From: Chryseobacterium koreense CCUG 49689
Lineage (GTDB): Bacteria; Bacteroidota; Bacteroidia; Flavobacteriales; Weeksellaceae
Direction of reading: 5' to 3'
Assembly: GCF_001045435.1 (NCBI RefSeq)
Contig: NZ_LFNG01000001.1
Location: forward strand, 124,001-188,000
Length of the DNA stretch: 64,000 nt
Part shown: positions 49,799 to 58,894 of the stretch, piece after piece
Position numbering within the stretch: position 1 is the stretch's first letter
How the letters are laid out: each line of letters starts with the position of its first letter
Translations under genes and position numbers: made by a program
Notes under the pieces: model-generated
Told to the model about the DNA's origin: nothing
Seen by the model: only the letters and a program-made list of their open reading frames with translations
Database searches by the model: none

Positions 49799-51292
49799 AT
49801 GTCGTATCTGTTATTAACATTACTGCTGCTGCCTGTTGTAGGTTCGTTGTTGGTGTTCGCGTGGAAGAGTCCCGCAAGTAAATTTTTGGCATTGGGAATT
49901 GCGTTGGCTGAAATGTTTCTCACATTCTTCATGCTTTCAAGTTTCGATTTCAAGCCGACTGTTGATGGAGTTTTACAGTACGAGATCAATTATCCTTGGG
50001 CTACTTTCATCAAGAGCAATCTTCATTTCGGGATAGACGGATTGAGCATGCTTTTGCTTTTGCTGACCAATATTTTGTCTGTATTGATTATTCTTTCTTC
50101 GTTTAATCAAAAGCCAGGTTACAGAAATACCTATTATGGTTTGATGCTACTGATGCAGTTCGGCTTAATCGGTGTTTTCACTGCTTATGACGGATTGTTG
50201 TTCTACCTTTTCTGGGAAATCACTTTGATTCCGATTTGGTTGATTGCCGGAATTTGGGGGCAGGAGAGCAAAAAAATTCATTTTACCACCAAGTTCTTTG
50301 TCTATACATTCGTAGGTTCATTGTTCATGTTGCTAGGTTTAATCTATGTTTACACGAAGTCCGCTTCATTTGAACTGACCGATCTGTACAACGCAGATTT
50401 GAATTCTATGGAACAGACGGTGATTTTCTGGTTCATTTTCTTCGCATTTGCGGTGAAACTTCCTATTTTTCCTTTCCATTCCTGGCAACCGGATACTTAC
50501 ACCTATTCGCCTACCCAAGGTTCAATGCTGCTTTCAGGAATTATGCTGAAGATGGCGGTCTATGGACTATTGAGATATTTGTTGCCCATTGCACCAGAAC
50601 CAGTTCTTGGAATTTCCGGACAAATCGTGTTGGTCTTGGCGATCATCGGTGTGGTTCACGGAGCATTGATCGCGATTATCCAAAATGATTCAAAGCGATT
50701 GGTAGCCTACTCTTCCCTTTCACACGTTGGTTTGATGACTGCGGGAATCATTGCTTCTGCCATTTTGACGATGGAGGGAACTTTCACTATTTCAGGTGGA
50801 GAAGGTGCTATGGTTCAAGCTTTTGCTCACGGGATCAACGTGGTTGGACTTTTCTACTGCTGTGATATTCTTTACAAAAGATTCAAAACAAGAGATATCC
50901 GACAAATGGGTGGCTTGGCAAGAGTTGCTCCAAAATTCGCCACATTATTTATGGTGATTTTGTTGGGAGCAATCGCACTTCCTGCTACCAACGGATTTGT
51001 GGGTGAATTCATTTTGATTAAATCCATTTTTGATTATAGCGTAATTGCTGCAGTAATCGGGGGTACTACCATGATTTTCTCCTCTGTTTACCTTTTCAGA
51101 TTTTATGGAAAAGCGATGTTTGGCGAAGGTGATGAAAGCATCCTTTCTTCAGCAAGCGATTTATCAGGCGTGGAATTTTCGGTATTGGCCAGTTTGGTAG
51201 TATTTGTAATCCTCCTCGGACTTTTCCCGCAACCGATTATTGAAATGGTGCATGAACCTTTGAAGTTTATTTATTCGTCAATGGTTAAATAG
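49799..51292 (+). CDS. nuoM: NADH-quinone oxidoreductase subunit M
   Basis: A 497-residue antiporter-like proton-pumping subunit. It has FYLFWEITLIPIWLIAGIWG with the conserved glutamate, VKLPIFPFHSWQPDTYTYSP, and HGALIAIIQNDSKRLVAYSS. About 14 helices are visible. The 130-bp gap that follows holds the third copy of the 33-bp repeat before nuoN. Confidence 0.98.
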   Translation: MSYLLLTLLLLPVVGSLLVFAWKSPASKFLALGIALAEMFLTFFMLSSFDFKPTVDGVLQYEINYPWATFIKSNLHFGIDGLSMLLLLLTNILSVLIILSSFNQKPGYRNTYYGLMLLMQFGLIGVFTAYDGLLFYLFWEITLIPIWLIAGIWGQESKKIHFTTKFFVYTFVGSLFMLLGLIYVYTKSASFELTDLYNADLNSMEQTVIFWFIFFAFAVKLPIFPFHSWQPDTYTYSPTQGSMLLSGIMLKMAVYGLLRYLLPIAPEPVLGISGQIVLVLAIIGVVHGALIAIIQNDSKRLVAYSSLSHVGLMTAGIIASAILTMEGTFTISGGEGAMVQAFAHGINVVGLFYCCDILYKRFKTRDIRQMGGLARVAPKFATLFMVILLGAIALPATNGFVGEFILIKSIFDYSVIAAVIGGTTMIFSSVYLFRFYGKAMFGEGDESILSSASDLSGVEFSVLASLVVFVILLGLFPQPIIEMVHEPLKFIYSSMVK

Positions 51293-51332
51293 TTTTAAAA
51301 AGAATAGAAATTTAAGAAATTAAGGAATTAAA

Positions 51333-51365
51333 TCAAATCTGCCGATCGGCGGACAGGCTTCAAAC
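51333..51365 (+). repeat. 33-bp intergenic repeat, copy 3
   Basis: TCAAATCTGCCGATCGGC, then GGACAGGCTTCAAAC. It is in the same orientation as copy 1. Runs of CCTCAAAC and CCTTGAAACCTGAAAC follow it up to about 51400. Confidence 0.7.
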
Positions 51366-51422
51366 CTCAAACAACTTGAACCTTGAAACCTGAAACAATT
51401 CCAAACAAAAATATTCAACTCA

Positions 51423-52802
51423 ATGAGCGTATTAATTATTGTATTCCTTACCGCGATTGCCGCCTTGTTTGCGGGCGTTTTTGAAAAGGGGAAATTTTCA
51501 AGATACATTGGTATTTTGGGTTTACTCATCGCATTTTATGTGAGTTACCTTACAGAATGTGAGTTCTTTAAACAATACCTTTCCATGTTTGAATTTGGTG
51601 CCAATGCAGCTTTGTTCACCAAAATCTCAATCGTGATCACGCTTTTGCTTTTCTTTTTGGGCGGATTCGCATTCAGCAATCACAGAAGCCACCAATCAGA
51701 ACTCTATGCGTTAATGCTGTTTTCACTTTGCGGTGGAATTGTATTGTTCAGCTTTCAAAATTTGGTCACCTTATTTTTAGGAGTAGAAATCCTTTCAATT
51801 CCGCTTTACGTTTTGGCAGGAGCAAACAAGACCGACCTGCGTTCCAATGAAGCCTCCATCAAATATTTCTTGATGGGTGCCTTCGCAACCGGGTTCTTAC
51901 TGTTAGGGATTGCATTGGTTTATGGCAGTTCTGGAAGTTTCGATCTTTACAAAATCCACGAATTCGGAATCGCAAATACAAAAGATTTAATGTTCACGAT
52001 GGGTGCGATCCTCATGCTTTGTGCTTTGGCTTTCAAAACCTCCATGGCGCCGTTCCACATGTGGAGTCCGGATGTTTATCAGGGTTCACCATCGCTGATC
52101 ACGATTTTCATGATGTCCGTGGTGAAAATCTCCGCATTCTATGCTTTCTTTAAAATCATGACAATCGGATTCACTGGAATCACCGGAGAATGGATCAATA
52201 TCATTGGCGTGCTCATTATCATCACTTTGTTCCTGGCAAATGTCATGGGGCTTGCTCAGAGCAATGCCAAAAGAATGTTGGCCTACTCTTCTGTTTCGCA
52301 TGTGGGTTACATCGCATTGATTTTCTTCGGCATGAACAGCTTGTCTGTTTACAATCTGGCTTTTTACTTGTTCGCCTATTCATTGGCAACAGTTGGTGTC
52401 ATGATGTGCCTGATCTGGGTAGAAAAACTGAAACGGGAAACTTCTTACAGCGCTTTCAGCGGCTTAGGACATACCGAACCTGTTTTAGCGGTAACTGCCG
52501 CAATTTCATTATTGTCAATGGCAGGAATTCCTTTAACAGCAGGATTCATGGGGAAATTTGCCATCTTTGCACAAGCCATTGAAAAAGCCCCATTCTTGGT
52601 ATTGGTAGCCGTTTTAGGTTCCGCTCTTTCCATCGCCTATTATTTAAGGATTATCATGGCGATGTTCTTTCCGAAAGAAAGCAGTTTCAAGACCACAGAA
52701 AAAGTGACATTGACTTACAATATCGTTGCGGTTTTTATCGTGGTTGCGCTAATTGCAATTGGTATCTTCCCGGATTTGTTTGCAAAACAATTTGGATTAT
52801 AA
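51423..52802 (+). CDS. nuoN: NADH-quinone oxidoreductase subunit N
   Basis: A 459-residue antiporter-like proton-pumping subunit, the last gene of the operon. It contains LFLGVEILSIPLYVLAG with the conserved glutamate, LAFKTSMAPFHMWSPDVYQG, and QSNAKRMLAYSSVSHVGYIA. About 14 helices are visible. The operon ends at the strong terminator at 52828-52855. Confidence 0.97.
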   Translation: MSVLIIVFLTAIAALFAGVFEKGKFSRYIGILGLLIAFYVSYLTECEFFKQYLSMFEFGANAALFTKISIVITLLLFFLGGFAFSNHRSHQSELYALMLFSLCGGIVLFSFQNLVTLFLGVEILSIPLYVLAGANKTDLRSNEASIKYFLMGAFATGFLLLGIALVYGSSGSFDLYKIHEFGIANTKDLMFTMGAILMLCALAFKTSMAPFHMWSPDVYQGSPSLITIFMMSVVKISAFYAFFKIMTIGFTGITGEWINIIGVLIIITLFLANVMGLAQSNAKRMLAYSSVSHVGYIALIFFGMNSLSVYNLAFYLFAYSLATVGVMMCLIWVEKLKRETSYSAFSGLGHTEPVLAVTAAISLLSMAGIPLTAGFMGKFAIFAQAIEKAPFLVLVAVLGSALSIAYYLRIIMAMFFPKESSFKTTEKVTLTYNIVAVFIVVALIAIGIFPDLFAKQFGL

Positions 52803-52827
52803 GAATTAATTCTTCAGAATATCGAAG

Positions 52828-52855
52828 CCGCCTCCATATCGAGGCGGTTTTTTTT
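52828..52855 (+). terminator. Terminator of the nuo operon
   Basis: CCGCCTC (52828-52834), loop CATATC, GAGGCGG (52841-52847), then eight Ts. The stem is perfect and GC-rich, and is extended by AAG/TTT pairs. Confidence 0.92.
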
Positions 52856-52913
52856 GTTTGTATTTTATTAAAATAGGCAGAATCTACATTAAATTGGCTG
52901 AATCAAAATAAAT

Positions 52914-52931
52914 TTTAATCAAATGATTAAA
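52914..52931 (+). promoter_or_regulatory. Candidate TetR operator
   Basis: TTTAATCA-AA-TGATTAAA, a perfect 8+8 inverted repeat ending just before the -33 element of the tetR promoter. Its size and position suit binding by a TetR dimer, implying autoregulation of the efflux operon. Confidence 0.58.
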
Positions 52932-52934
52932 TAT

Positions 52935-52967
52935 TTTGTTTAAATCAAAATTTTAATTGTACCTTTG
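52935..52967 (+). promoter_or_regulatory. Promoter of the TetR-efflux operon
   Basis: TTTG (52935-52938), 21 nt, TACCTTTG (52960-52967), 19 nt before the TetR ATG. The operator-like palindrome lies immediately upstream. Confidence 0.6.
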
Positions 52968-52986
52968 ACTGACCAAAACAAAAAAA

Positions 52987-53583
52987 ATGGAAAATCAAGA
53001 ACTTTCCACCGAAGATAAAATCTTGCTCGCTGCCTCGAAAGTCTTTACAGAAAAGGGATTTTCAGGAACACGAACCAGAGATATCGCAGATGAGGCCGGA
53101 ATCAACTTGGCATTATTGAATTATTATTTCAGAAGCAAAGAAAAACTTTTTGATCAGGTAATGAAGGTAAAAATCGTTTTACTATTCGGTCAGATTCTTC
53201 CAATAATTACTAATGAAAAAACCACGCTCGAGGAAAAAATTGATTTGGCGAGCCAGAAGTATTTTGAAATTCTATCAAAAAATCCAAATCTTCCCCTATT
53301 TGTCATCAGCGAAATTCAGAAGAAAAACTCAGATGTGAAATCGCTGCTCCCGATTGAAAAAATACTGAAAAATTCAGTCATCATAAAGCAAATCAAAGAA
53401 AGAAAGCCAGAAATTAATCCATTTCATCTGTTGTTTAATTTTTTGAGTATGACGATATTTCCGTTCGTCGCACGACCGATTATTTCAGGATTTGACTTGA
53501 TGAATGACCAGGAATTTCATGAATTTGTAAAAGACCGTAAAACTTTGATTCCGATTTGGATCAAGGCAATGATTAATTCCTGA
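52987..53583 (+). CDS. TetR/AcrR-family transcriptional regulator
   Basis: A 198-residue regulator. The N-terminal helix-turn-helix is TEDKILLAASKVFTEKGF, then RTRDIADEAGINLALLNYYF (residues 8-55), the standard TetR DNA-binding domain. The C-terminal ligand-binding part (about 60-198) is helical and variable, with no known inducer readable from sequence. It heads an efflux operon and probably represses it in the absence of a drug-like ligand; the perfect palindrome at 52914-52931 is its likely site. tolC follows 23 bp downstream. Confidence 0.93.
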   Translation: MENQELSTEDKILLAASKVFTEKGFSGTRTRDIADEAGINLALLNYYFRSKEKLFDQVMKVKIVLLFGQILPIITNEKTTLEEKIDLASQKYFEILSKNPNLPLFVISEIQKKNSDVKSLLPIEKILKNSVIIKQIKERKPEINPFHLLFNFLSMTIFPFVARPIISGFDLMNDQEFHEFVKDRKTLIPIWIKAMINS

Positions 53584-53605
53584 TTAACAAAAGCATTTAA
53601 CCATT

Positions 53606-54862
53606 ATGGAAAAACTGCAATTTATATTGATGAGCATCTTCATTGGCGGCTTTTTTTCGGCGCAGGAATCTATCACTTTAAATGATGCTTACTCCCTTGC
53701 CAGACAAAATTATCCGCTGATCAAACGTCATGGTTTAATCGCGAAAACCAAGCAATACAACGTAGAAAACGCCACCAAAGGTTGGTTGCCGCAGATCAAT
53801 GTCGTTGCGCAGGCAACTTATCAAAATGAAGTAACCGAACTTCCGATAAAATTGCCCAATGTGATGATTGAACCTGTAAGCAAAGACCAATACAAAGCAT
53901 TTGCTGACGTTCAACAAACGATCTACGATGGCAGAATGATTTCTAACCAAAAGAAAATGGCAGAAATCAATTCCCAAATCGAAACGCAGAAGACCGAGGT
54001 TGAAACCGATAAGCTGGAAGAAAGAATCAACCAAATTTATTTTGGCGCTTTACAAACTGAAGAACAGCTTGAGCAAACCGAACTCACCAAAAGCGACCTC
54101 CATAACGCATTGAAAAGAGCAGAATCACAGTTAAAAAACGGCGTCATTCTTCGAAGTAATGTTGATGTGGTAAAGGCACAACTGATCAATTTGGAGCAAA
54201 AACAGATTGAACTTCAAAATGTGAAGAAAAGCTTCCTGGATATGCTTTCGGTATTTATTAATAAGCAATTGAACGAAAATACAAAGCTGGAGAAACCGGA
54301 AAAAATTCTAGTCGGAAATCAAAACAATCGTGCCGAACTGAAATTATTTGATCTTCAAAAAAGCGCGTTAGAGACTCAAAAATCCATCATCAATTCAAAA
54401 AACCTTCCAAAATTGGGAGCCTTTCTACAAGGCGGTTACGGAAAACCCGGGTTCAACATGCTTAAAAATGAATTCGACGCGTTCTTTTTGGGCGGAGTTC
54501 GGTTGAATATTCCAATTACAGGATATTACACCAAGAAAAATGATTTGGCACTACTCGATATTCAACAGCAGGAAATTGATGTTCAAAGAGAAAACTTCCT
54601 TTTCAACCAGCAGTTTCAAACCATTCAAAACAACAACGAACTAGACAAAATTCAAAAGCTGATCGATAAAGACCTTGAATTGATTACGCTCCGCGAAAAC
54701 ATCAGAAAAGCCTCACTCGCCCAACTGGAAAACGGCGTGATTACCACCAGTGATTACCTGCGCGAAGTGAACGAGCTGGATCGTGCGCAAAACCAAAAAA
54801 TCCTGCATGAAATTCAATTTTTACTGACACAGTATAATTTGAAAGCACAATTAAACAATTAA
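53606..54862 (+). CDS. TolC-family outer-membrane efflux protein
   Basis: A 418-residue outer-membrane channel that carries exported compounds out of the cell. A signal peptide covers about 1-19 (ending in FSAQ), followed by ITLNDAYSLARQNYPLIKRH, the opening of the outer-membrane efflux domain, and long amphipathic coiled-coil helices (LEERINQIYFGALQTEEQLE and later repeats) that form the periplasmic tunnel. The protein is slightly shorter than E. coli TolC, which is common in Bacteroidetes. It lies between the TetR and HlyD genes. Confidence 0.92.
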   Translation: MEKLQFILMSIFIGGFFSAQESITLNDAYSLARQNYPLIKRHGLIAKTKQYNVENATKGWLPQINVVAQATYQNEVTELPIKLPNVMIEPVSKDQYKAFADVQQTIYDGRMISNQKKMAEINSQIETQKTEVETDKLEERINQIYFGALQTEEQLEQTELTKSDLHNALKRAESQLKNGVILRSNVDVVKAQLINLEQKQIELQNVKKSFLDMLSVFINKQLNENTKLEKPEKILVGNQNNRAELKLFDLQKSALETQKSIINSKNLPKLGAFLQGGYGKPGFNMLKNEFDAFFLGGVRLNIPITGYYTKKNDLALLDIQQQEIDVQRENFLFNQQFQTIQNNNELDKIQKLIDKDLELITLRENIRKASLAQLENGVITTSDYLREVNELDRAQNQKILHEIQFLLTQYNLKAQLNN

Positions 54863-54902
54863 GTACCAAGAGCCAAGATTTGTGATTGAAAAATAAATCG
54901 CT

Positions 54903-55874
54903 ATGAAAAAATTAATCATACTTTCCTCATTCCTCACCATTTTTTCCTGTAAAAATTCAGCAAACGATTACGATGCATCCGGAACTTTCGAAGCCGATGA
55001 AGTAATGGTAACCGCGAAAGCCAACGGAACGATCCTGGAACTGAATGTGGATGAAGGAATGCAGCTTACCGCCAATCAGAAGGTGGGAATCATCGATCCG
55101 AAAAGTGTTGAACTGCAAAAACAACAGGTCGAAGCGAGCATCGGTGCCATTGAACAAAAAACCGGTTCTGCCACTCCGCAAATTCAAGTTTTGCAGTCAC
55201 AGATCAATACCCAAAAAGCCAATATTTCTGTTCTGAAGGTGCAATTGCAAAATGCAGAACGCGAGAGAAACCGGACCGCAAATCTGGTAAAAGCCGATGC
55301 AGCCACAAAAAAACAACTAGACGATGCAAATGGGCAAGTTGACGTGATCCTGAAACAGATTTCGGCGGCGCAAACCCAGCTTTCGACTTTAGGTCAACAA
55401 ATCAAGGCCGCAGATGAGAATGTCTTCATTCAAAACCGTGCAGTTTTAAGTGAAAGAAAACCCACCGAAAAACGGGTGGCACAAATTGATGAACAATTGA
55501 AAAACAATTCCATCGAAAGTCCGATTGCGGGAATGGTTTTAACGAAATATTCCAATGCTGGCGAATTTGCGACCATCGGGAAACCAATTTTCAAAATCGC
55601 AAATCTGGCTGTGATGACTTTGAAAACCTTTATCACCGGTGACCAATTGGCAAAAGTAAAAACCGGACAACAGGTAAAAATCCTAATCGATTCGGGAGAC
55701 GGAAAAATCAAAGAACTTCCCGGAACCGTTTATTGGATCAGCTCGAAAGCGGAGTTCACCCCGAAAACCATTCAAACCAAAAACGAAAGAGCCAATCTGG
55801 TTTATGCGGCGAAAATCCACGTGAAAAACGATGGCTTTCTGAAAATTGGAATGTATGGCGATGTGAAATTTTAG
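54903..55874 (+). CDS. HlyD-family periplasmic adaptor (lipoprotein)
   Basis: A 323-residue membrane-fusion protein linking the inner-membrane ABC pump to TolC. The signal ends at the lipobox SC (Cys16 in IFSCKNS). It has a biotinyl/lipoyl-like region (TAKANGTILELNVDEGMQLT), a long alpha-helical hairpin (about 75-195), and the second half of the lipoyl domain (SPIAGMVLTKYSNAGEFATI) with the beta-barrel GQQVKILIDSGDGKI. The order matches YbhG-like adaptors. The following gap is 137 bp. Confidence 0.92.
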   Translation: MKKLIILSSFLTIFSCKNSANDYDASGTFEADEVMVTAKANGTILELNVDEGMQLTANQKVGIIDPKSVELQKQQVEASIGAIEQKTGSATPQIQVLQSQINTQKANISVLKVQLQNAERERNRTANLVKADAATKKQLDDANGQVDVILKQISAAQTQLSTLGQQIKAADENVFIQNRAVLSERKPTEKRVAQIDEQLKNNSIESPIAGMVLTKYSNAGEFATIGKPIFKIANLAVMTLKTFITGDQLAKVKTGQQVKILIDSGDGKIKELPGTVYWISSKAEFTPKTIQTKNERANLVYAAKIHVKNDGFLKIGMYGDVKF

Positions 55875-56011
55875 GGAATCCAAAGGTAGTACAGATCATT
55901 AGCGAAGCCCTTATCAAATAGGACTTTAAGAGCGAATACTTCCTTAAGGGAATCTTCGAAAAGCTTTAAATGCGCGAAGGAAATTATTATAGTAATCAGT
56001 AAAAAATAAAG

Positions 56012-56929
56012 GTGAAATCAATCATCGTCAATAATCTCAGCAAATCTTACGGCAAGAAAGTTGAAAAAATTCTTGCAGTGGATGATGTGAGCTTCAGTGT
56101 GGAAAAAGGTGAAATTTTCGGACTGATCGGTCCCGACGGAGCCGGGAAAACTTCTATTTTTCGCATGTTGACAACAGTTCTACTTCCTGATCGCGGTTCC
56201 GCCACCATCGAAGGTTTTGATATGGTGAAAGACTATAAGGAAATCAGGAAAATTCTGGGATATATGCCGGGAAGATTCTCCCTGTATCAGGATTTGTCGG
56301 TGGAAGAAAACCTGGGATTTTTCGCAAGTGTTTTCAACACCACCATTGAGCAGAATTATGACTTGATTAAAGATATTTATATTCAGATTGAACCTTTCAA
56401 AGACCGAAAAGCGGGCCAACTTTCAGGCGGAATGAAACAAAAACTCGCTTTAAGTTGCGCCCTCATTCACAAACCGAAAGTGCTGTTTCTGGATGAACCC
56501 ACTACCGGAGTTGACCCTGTTTCCCGAAAAGAATTCTGGGAAATGCTTAAACGCCTGAAAACGCAGGGTATCACCATAATCGTTGCAACTCCGTATATGG
56601 ATGAAGCCGCATTGTGTGACCGGATCGCATTCATCCAAAACGGAAAAATACTGCAGATTGAAACTCCGGAAAACATCAGCAAATCTTTCCCGGATTTACT
56701 TTTTGAGGTGAAGGCAGGTCGAACTTCCGAGGTTTTGAAGGCTTTAGAAAACTTTGAACTCAGCAAAAATTTCTATGCTTTCGGAGAATTCGTACATCTG
56801 ACCATTGATAAAAATGATGACTTCAATCCAAAATATCTTGAAGAGTTTCTAAAGGAAAAAGGATTTGAAAATATTGAAATCAACTCCATCAATGCCACGA
56901 TTGAAGACAGCTTCATCCGTTTGCTTTAA
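56012..56929 (+). CDS. ABC transporter ATPase 1 of the efflux operon
   Basis: A 305-residue ATP-binding subunit. Walker A is GPDGAGKT (from about Gly40), the ABC signature is QLSGGMKQKLALS, and Walker B is VLFLDEPTTGVDP. The C-terminal 80 residues form the regulatory extension common to drug-export ABC-2 ATPases. A GTG start at 56012 is used because it follows AATAAAG and no ATG is available before the conserved core. It is one half of a split version of the YbhF-type double ATPase. Confidence 0.92.
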   Translation: MKSIIVNNLSKSYGKKVEKILAVDDVSFSVEKGEIFGLIGPDGAGKTSIFRMLTTVLLPDRGSATIEGFDMVKDYKEIRKILGYMPGRFSLYQDLSVEENLGFFASVFNTTIEQNYDLIKDIYIQIEPFKDRKAGQLSGGMKQKLALSCALIHKPKVLFLDEPTTGVDPVSRKEFWEMLKRLKTQGITIIVATPYMDEAALCDRIAFIQNGKILQIETPENISKSFPDLLFEVKAGRTSEVLKALENFELSKNFYAFGEFVHLTIDKNDDFNPKYLEEFLKEKGFENIEINSINATIEDSFIRLL

Positions 56930-56943
56930 GGAAAAATTTGAAA

Positions 56944-57696
56944 ATGATGACTTCTGATATCAATATCGCCATAAAAGCCCACAACATCACCAAAAATTTT
57001 GGAGACTTCACCGCGGTTGACCATATCAGTTTTGAGGTTAAAAAAGGTGAAATTTTTGGATTTCTGGGCGCGAATGGTGCCGGGAAAACTACTGCGATGA
57101 GGATGTTTTGCGGACTTTCGGTTCCAACTTCCGGAACCGCTACTGTTGCAGGATTTGATGTGTACAAGGAAACGGAGGCGATCAAAAGAAACATCGGCTA
57201 CATGAGCCAGAAATTTTCGCTTTACGGAAATCTCACGGTAAAAGAAAACTTGGATTTCTTTGGTGGAATCTACGGAATCGAAAGAAAAGCGTTAAAAGAA
57301 AAAAGAGATGAACTCATCCAAAAACTCGGATTACAGAACGAAAAAAACAAACTCGTTTCCGAACTTCCACTCGGCTGGAAGCAGAAACTCGCTTTTTCGG
57401 TAGCGATTTTCCACAATCCTGAAATTGTTTTTTTGGACGAACCGACGGGAGGTGTGGATCCCGTGACGAGGCGACAATTTTGGAGCATGATTTATGATGC
57501 GGCGGAAAGTGGGATCACGATCTTCGTCACCACCCATTACATGGACGAAGCGGAATATTGCGATCGCGTTTCGATTATGGTGGATGGAAAAATTGCGGCA
57601 CTCGACATGCCTTCAAAACTTAAAAAACAGTTTGAGACTGATCGTTTGGATGATGTCTTTTACCAGCTGGCACGAGGTGCAAAACGGACTGAATAA
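56944..57696 (+). CDS. ABC transporter ATPase 2 of the efflux operon
   Basis: A 250-residue ATP-binding subunit, shorter than ATPase 1. Walker A is GANGAGKT and Walker B is IVFLDEPTGGVDP, but the signature motif reads LPLGWKQKLA rather than LSGGQ. The same change occurs in one half of YbhF-like transporters. An ATG at 56944 is preferred over the TTG at 56938; AGGAA at 56929-56933 is close enough to serve as a ribosome binding site. It starts 14 bp after ATPase 1. Confidence 0.92.
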   Translation: MMTSDINIAIKAHNITKNFGDFTAVDHISFEVKKGEIFGFLGANGAGKTTAMRMFCGLSVPTSGTATVAGFDVYKETEAIKRNIGYMSQKFSLYGNLTVKENLDFFGGIYGIERKALKEKRDELIQKLGLQNEKNKLVSELPLGWKQKLAFSVAIFHNPEIVFLDEPTGGVDPVTRRQFWSMIYDAAESGITIFVTTHYMDEAEYCDRVSIMVDGKIAALDMPSKLKKQFETDRLDDVFYQLARGAKRTE

Positions 57697-57731
57697 AAAA
57701 TGTGCAAATTATTTCGAGGGGCTCCTAAAAT

Positions 57732-58832
57732 ATGAAACAGTTACTAACCTTTGTCCGAAAAGAATTTTACCACGTGCTGCGTGATAGAAGGACTTTGCTC
57801 ATTCTTTTCGGAATGCCGATTGTGCAGGTTCTGCTGTTTGGATATGCGCTGAGCACGGAAGTAAAAAATACAAGAATCGGAGTTTTAGACCAAGACCAAT
57901 CGCAGAATTCCATCGAATTGACCTCAAAAATAAATGCCAACCAATATTTTGATGTCGATAAGAATTTGAAATCCATTCATGAAGCCGAAAACGCTTTCAA
58001 AAGCGGGAAAATTAAGATAATTCTGGTAATTCCAGACCGATTTTCAGAAAACCTCGCCATAGGGAAAAAAGCCCAACTGCAGCTTATTACGGACGGAACC
58101 GACATCAATCTTGCCAACCAAATCCTGAATTTCATGAACAATATTATTCTGGATTATTATGGTCAAAACACAATACAATTGGCTTCCGGAGTTCAACCGG
58201 AAATCCGCATGCTCTACAATCCACAAATGAAAGGCGCGCCAAATTTCGTTCCTGGCGTCATGGCATTAATTCTGCTTATCATCTGCGTTTTAATGACCGC
58301 GATCGCCATAGTTCGCGAAAAAGAAACCGGAACTATGGAAGTTTTACTGGTTTCGCCAATGAAACCCTGGGTAATCATCCTCGCAAAAGCGATTCCATAT
58401 TTTCTGATGTCATTGTTGATTTTAGTTTCCATCGTATTGCTGAGCGTTACCTTGCTGGAACTGCCGATACAAGGAAATTTGCTGCTGCTCTTTTTCGTGA
58501 GCATCATTTTCATCATTACCAATTTATTGATCGGAATTCTGATTTCGATTTTAACGGATTCCCAGCAAAACGCAATGCTGATTTCACTGGTCGGCACTAT
58601 GCTTCCAACTGTGATGTTGAGCGGATTTATGTTCCCGATTGAAAACATGCCGGTCCCGCTGCAAGTTGTTGCCAATGTGTTGCCTTCAAAATGGTATTAT
58701 GAAATCGTTAAAAATATCATGATAAAAGGTACCGGTATCGAGGTTATTTGGAAACACACCGCTATTTTATTGGCGATGACGGCTTTTTTATTCGTGATGG
58801 CCGTGAAAAAATTTAAAATCAGACTTGAATAA
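57732..58832 (+). CDS. ABC-2-type permease 1 of the efflux operon
   Basis: A 366-residue inner-membrane permease. One N-terminal helix (TLLILFGMPIVQVLLFGYAL) is followed by a large periplasmic domain (about 45-175), then five helices beginning FVPGVMALILLIICVLMTAI and including PYFLMSLLILVSIVLLSVTL. This is the ABC2_membrane_3 layout (YbhS/YbhR type). EKETGTMEVLLVSPMKPW between the first two of these helices is the coupling segment. It begins 35 bp after ATPase 2. Confidence 0.93.
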   Translation: MKQLLTFVRKEFYHVLRDRRTLLILFGMPIVQVLLFGYALSTEVKNTRIGVLDQDQSQNSIELTSKINANQYFDVDKNLKSIHEAENAFKSGKIKIILVIPDRFSENLAIGKKAQLQLITDGTDINLANQILNFMNNIILDYYGQNTIQLASGVQPEIRMLYNPQMKGAPNFVPGVMALILLIICVLMTAIAIVREKETGTMEVLLVSPMKPWVIILAKAIPYFLMSLLILVSIVLLSVTLLELPIQGNLLLLFFVSIIFIITNLLIGILISILTDSQQNAMLISLVGTMLPTVMLSGFMFPIENMPVPLQVVANVLPSKWYYEIVKNIMIKGTGIEVIWKHTAILLAMTAFLFVMAVKKFKIRLE

Positions 58833-58894
58833 TAAGCCGGGGAATCCGATATCTTGGTCAAAAGAAATTTGAAACTTGAAGCAAATAAGAAATA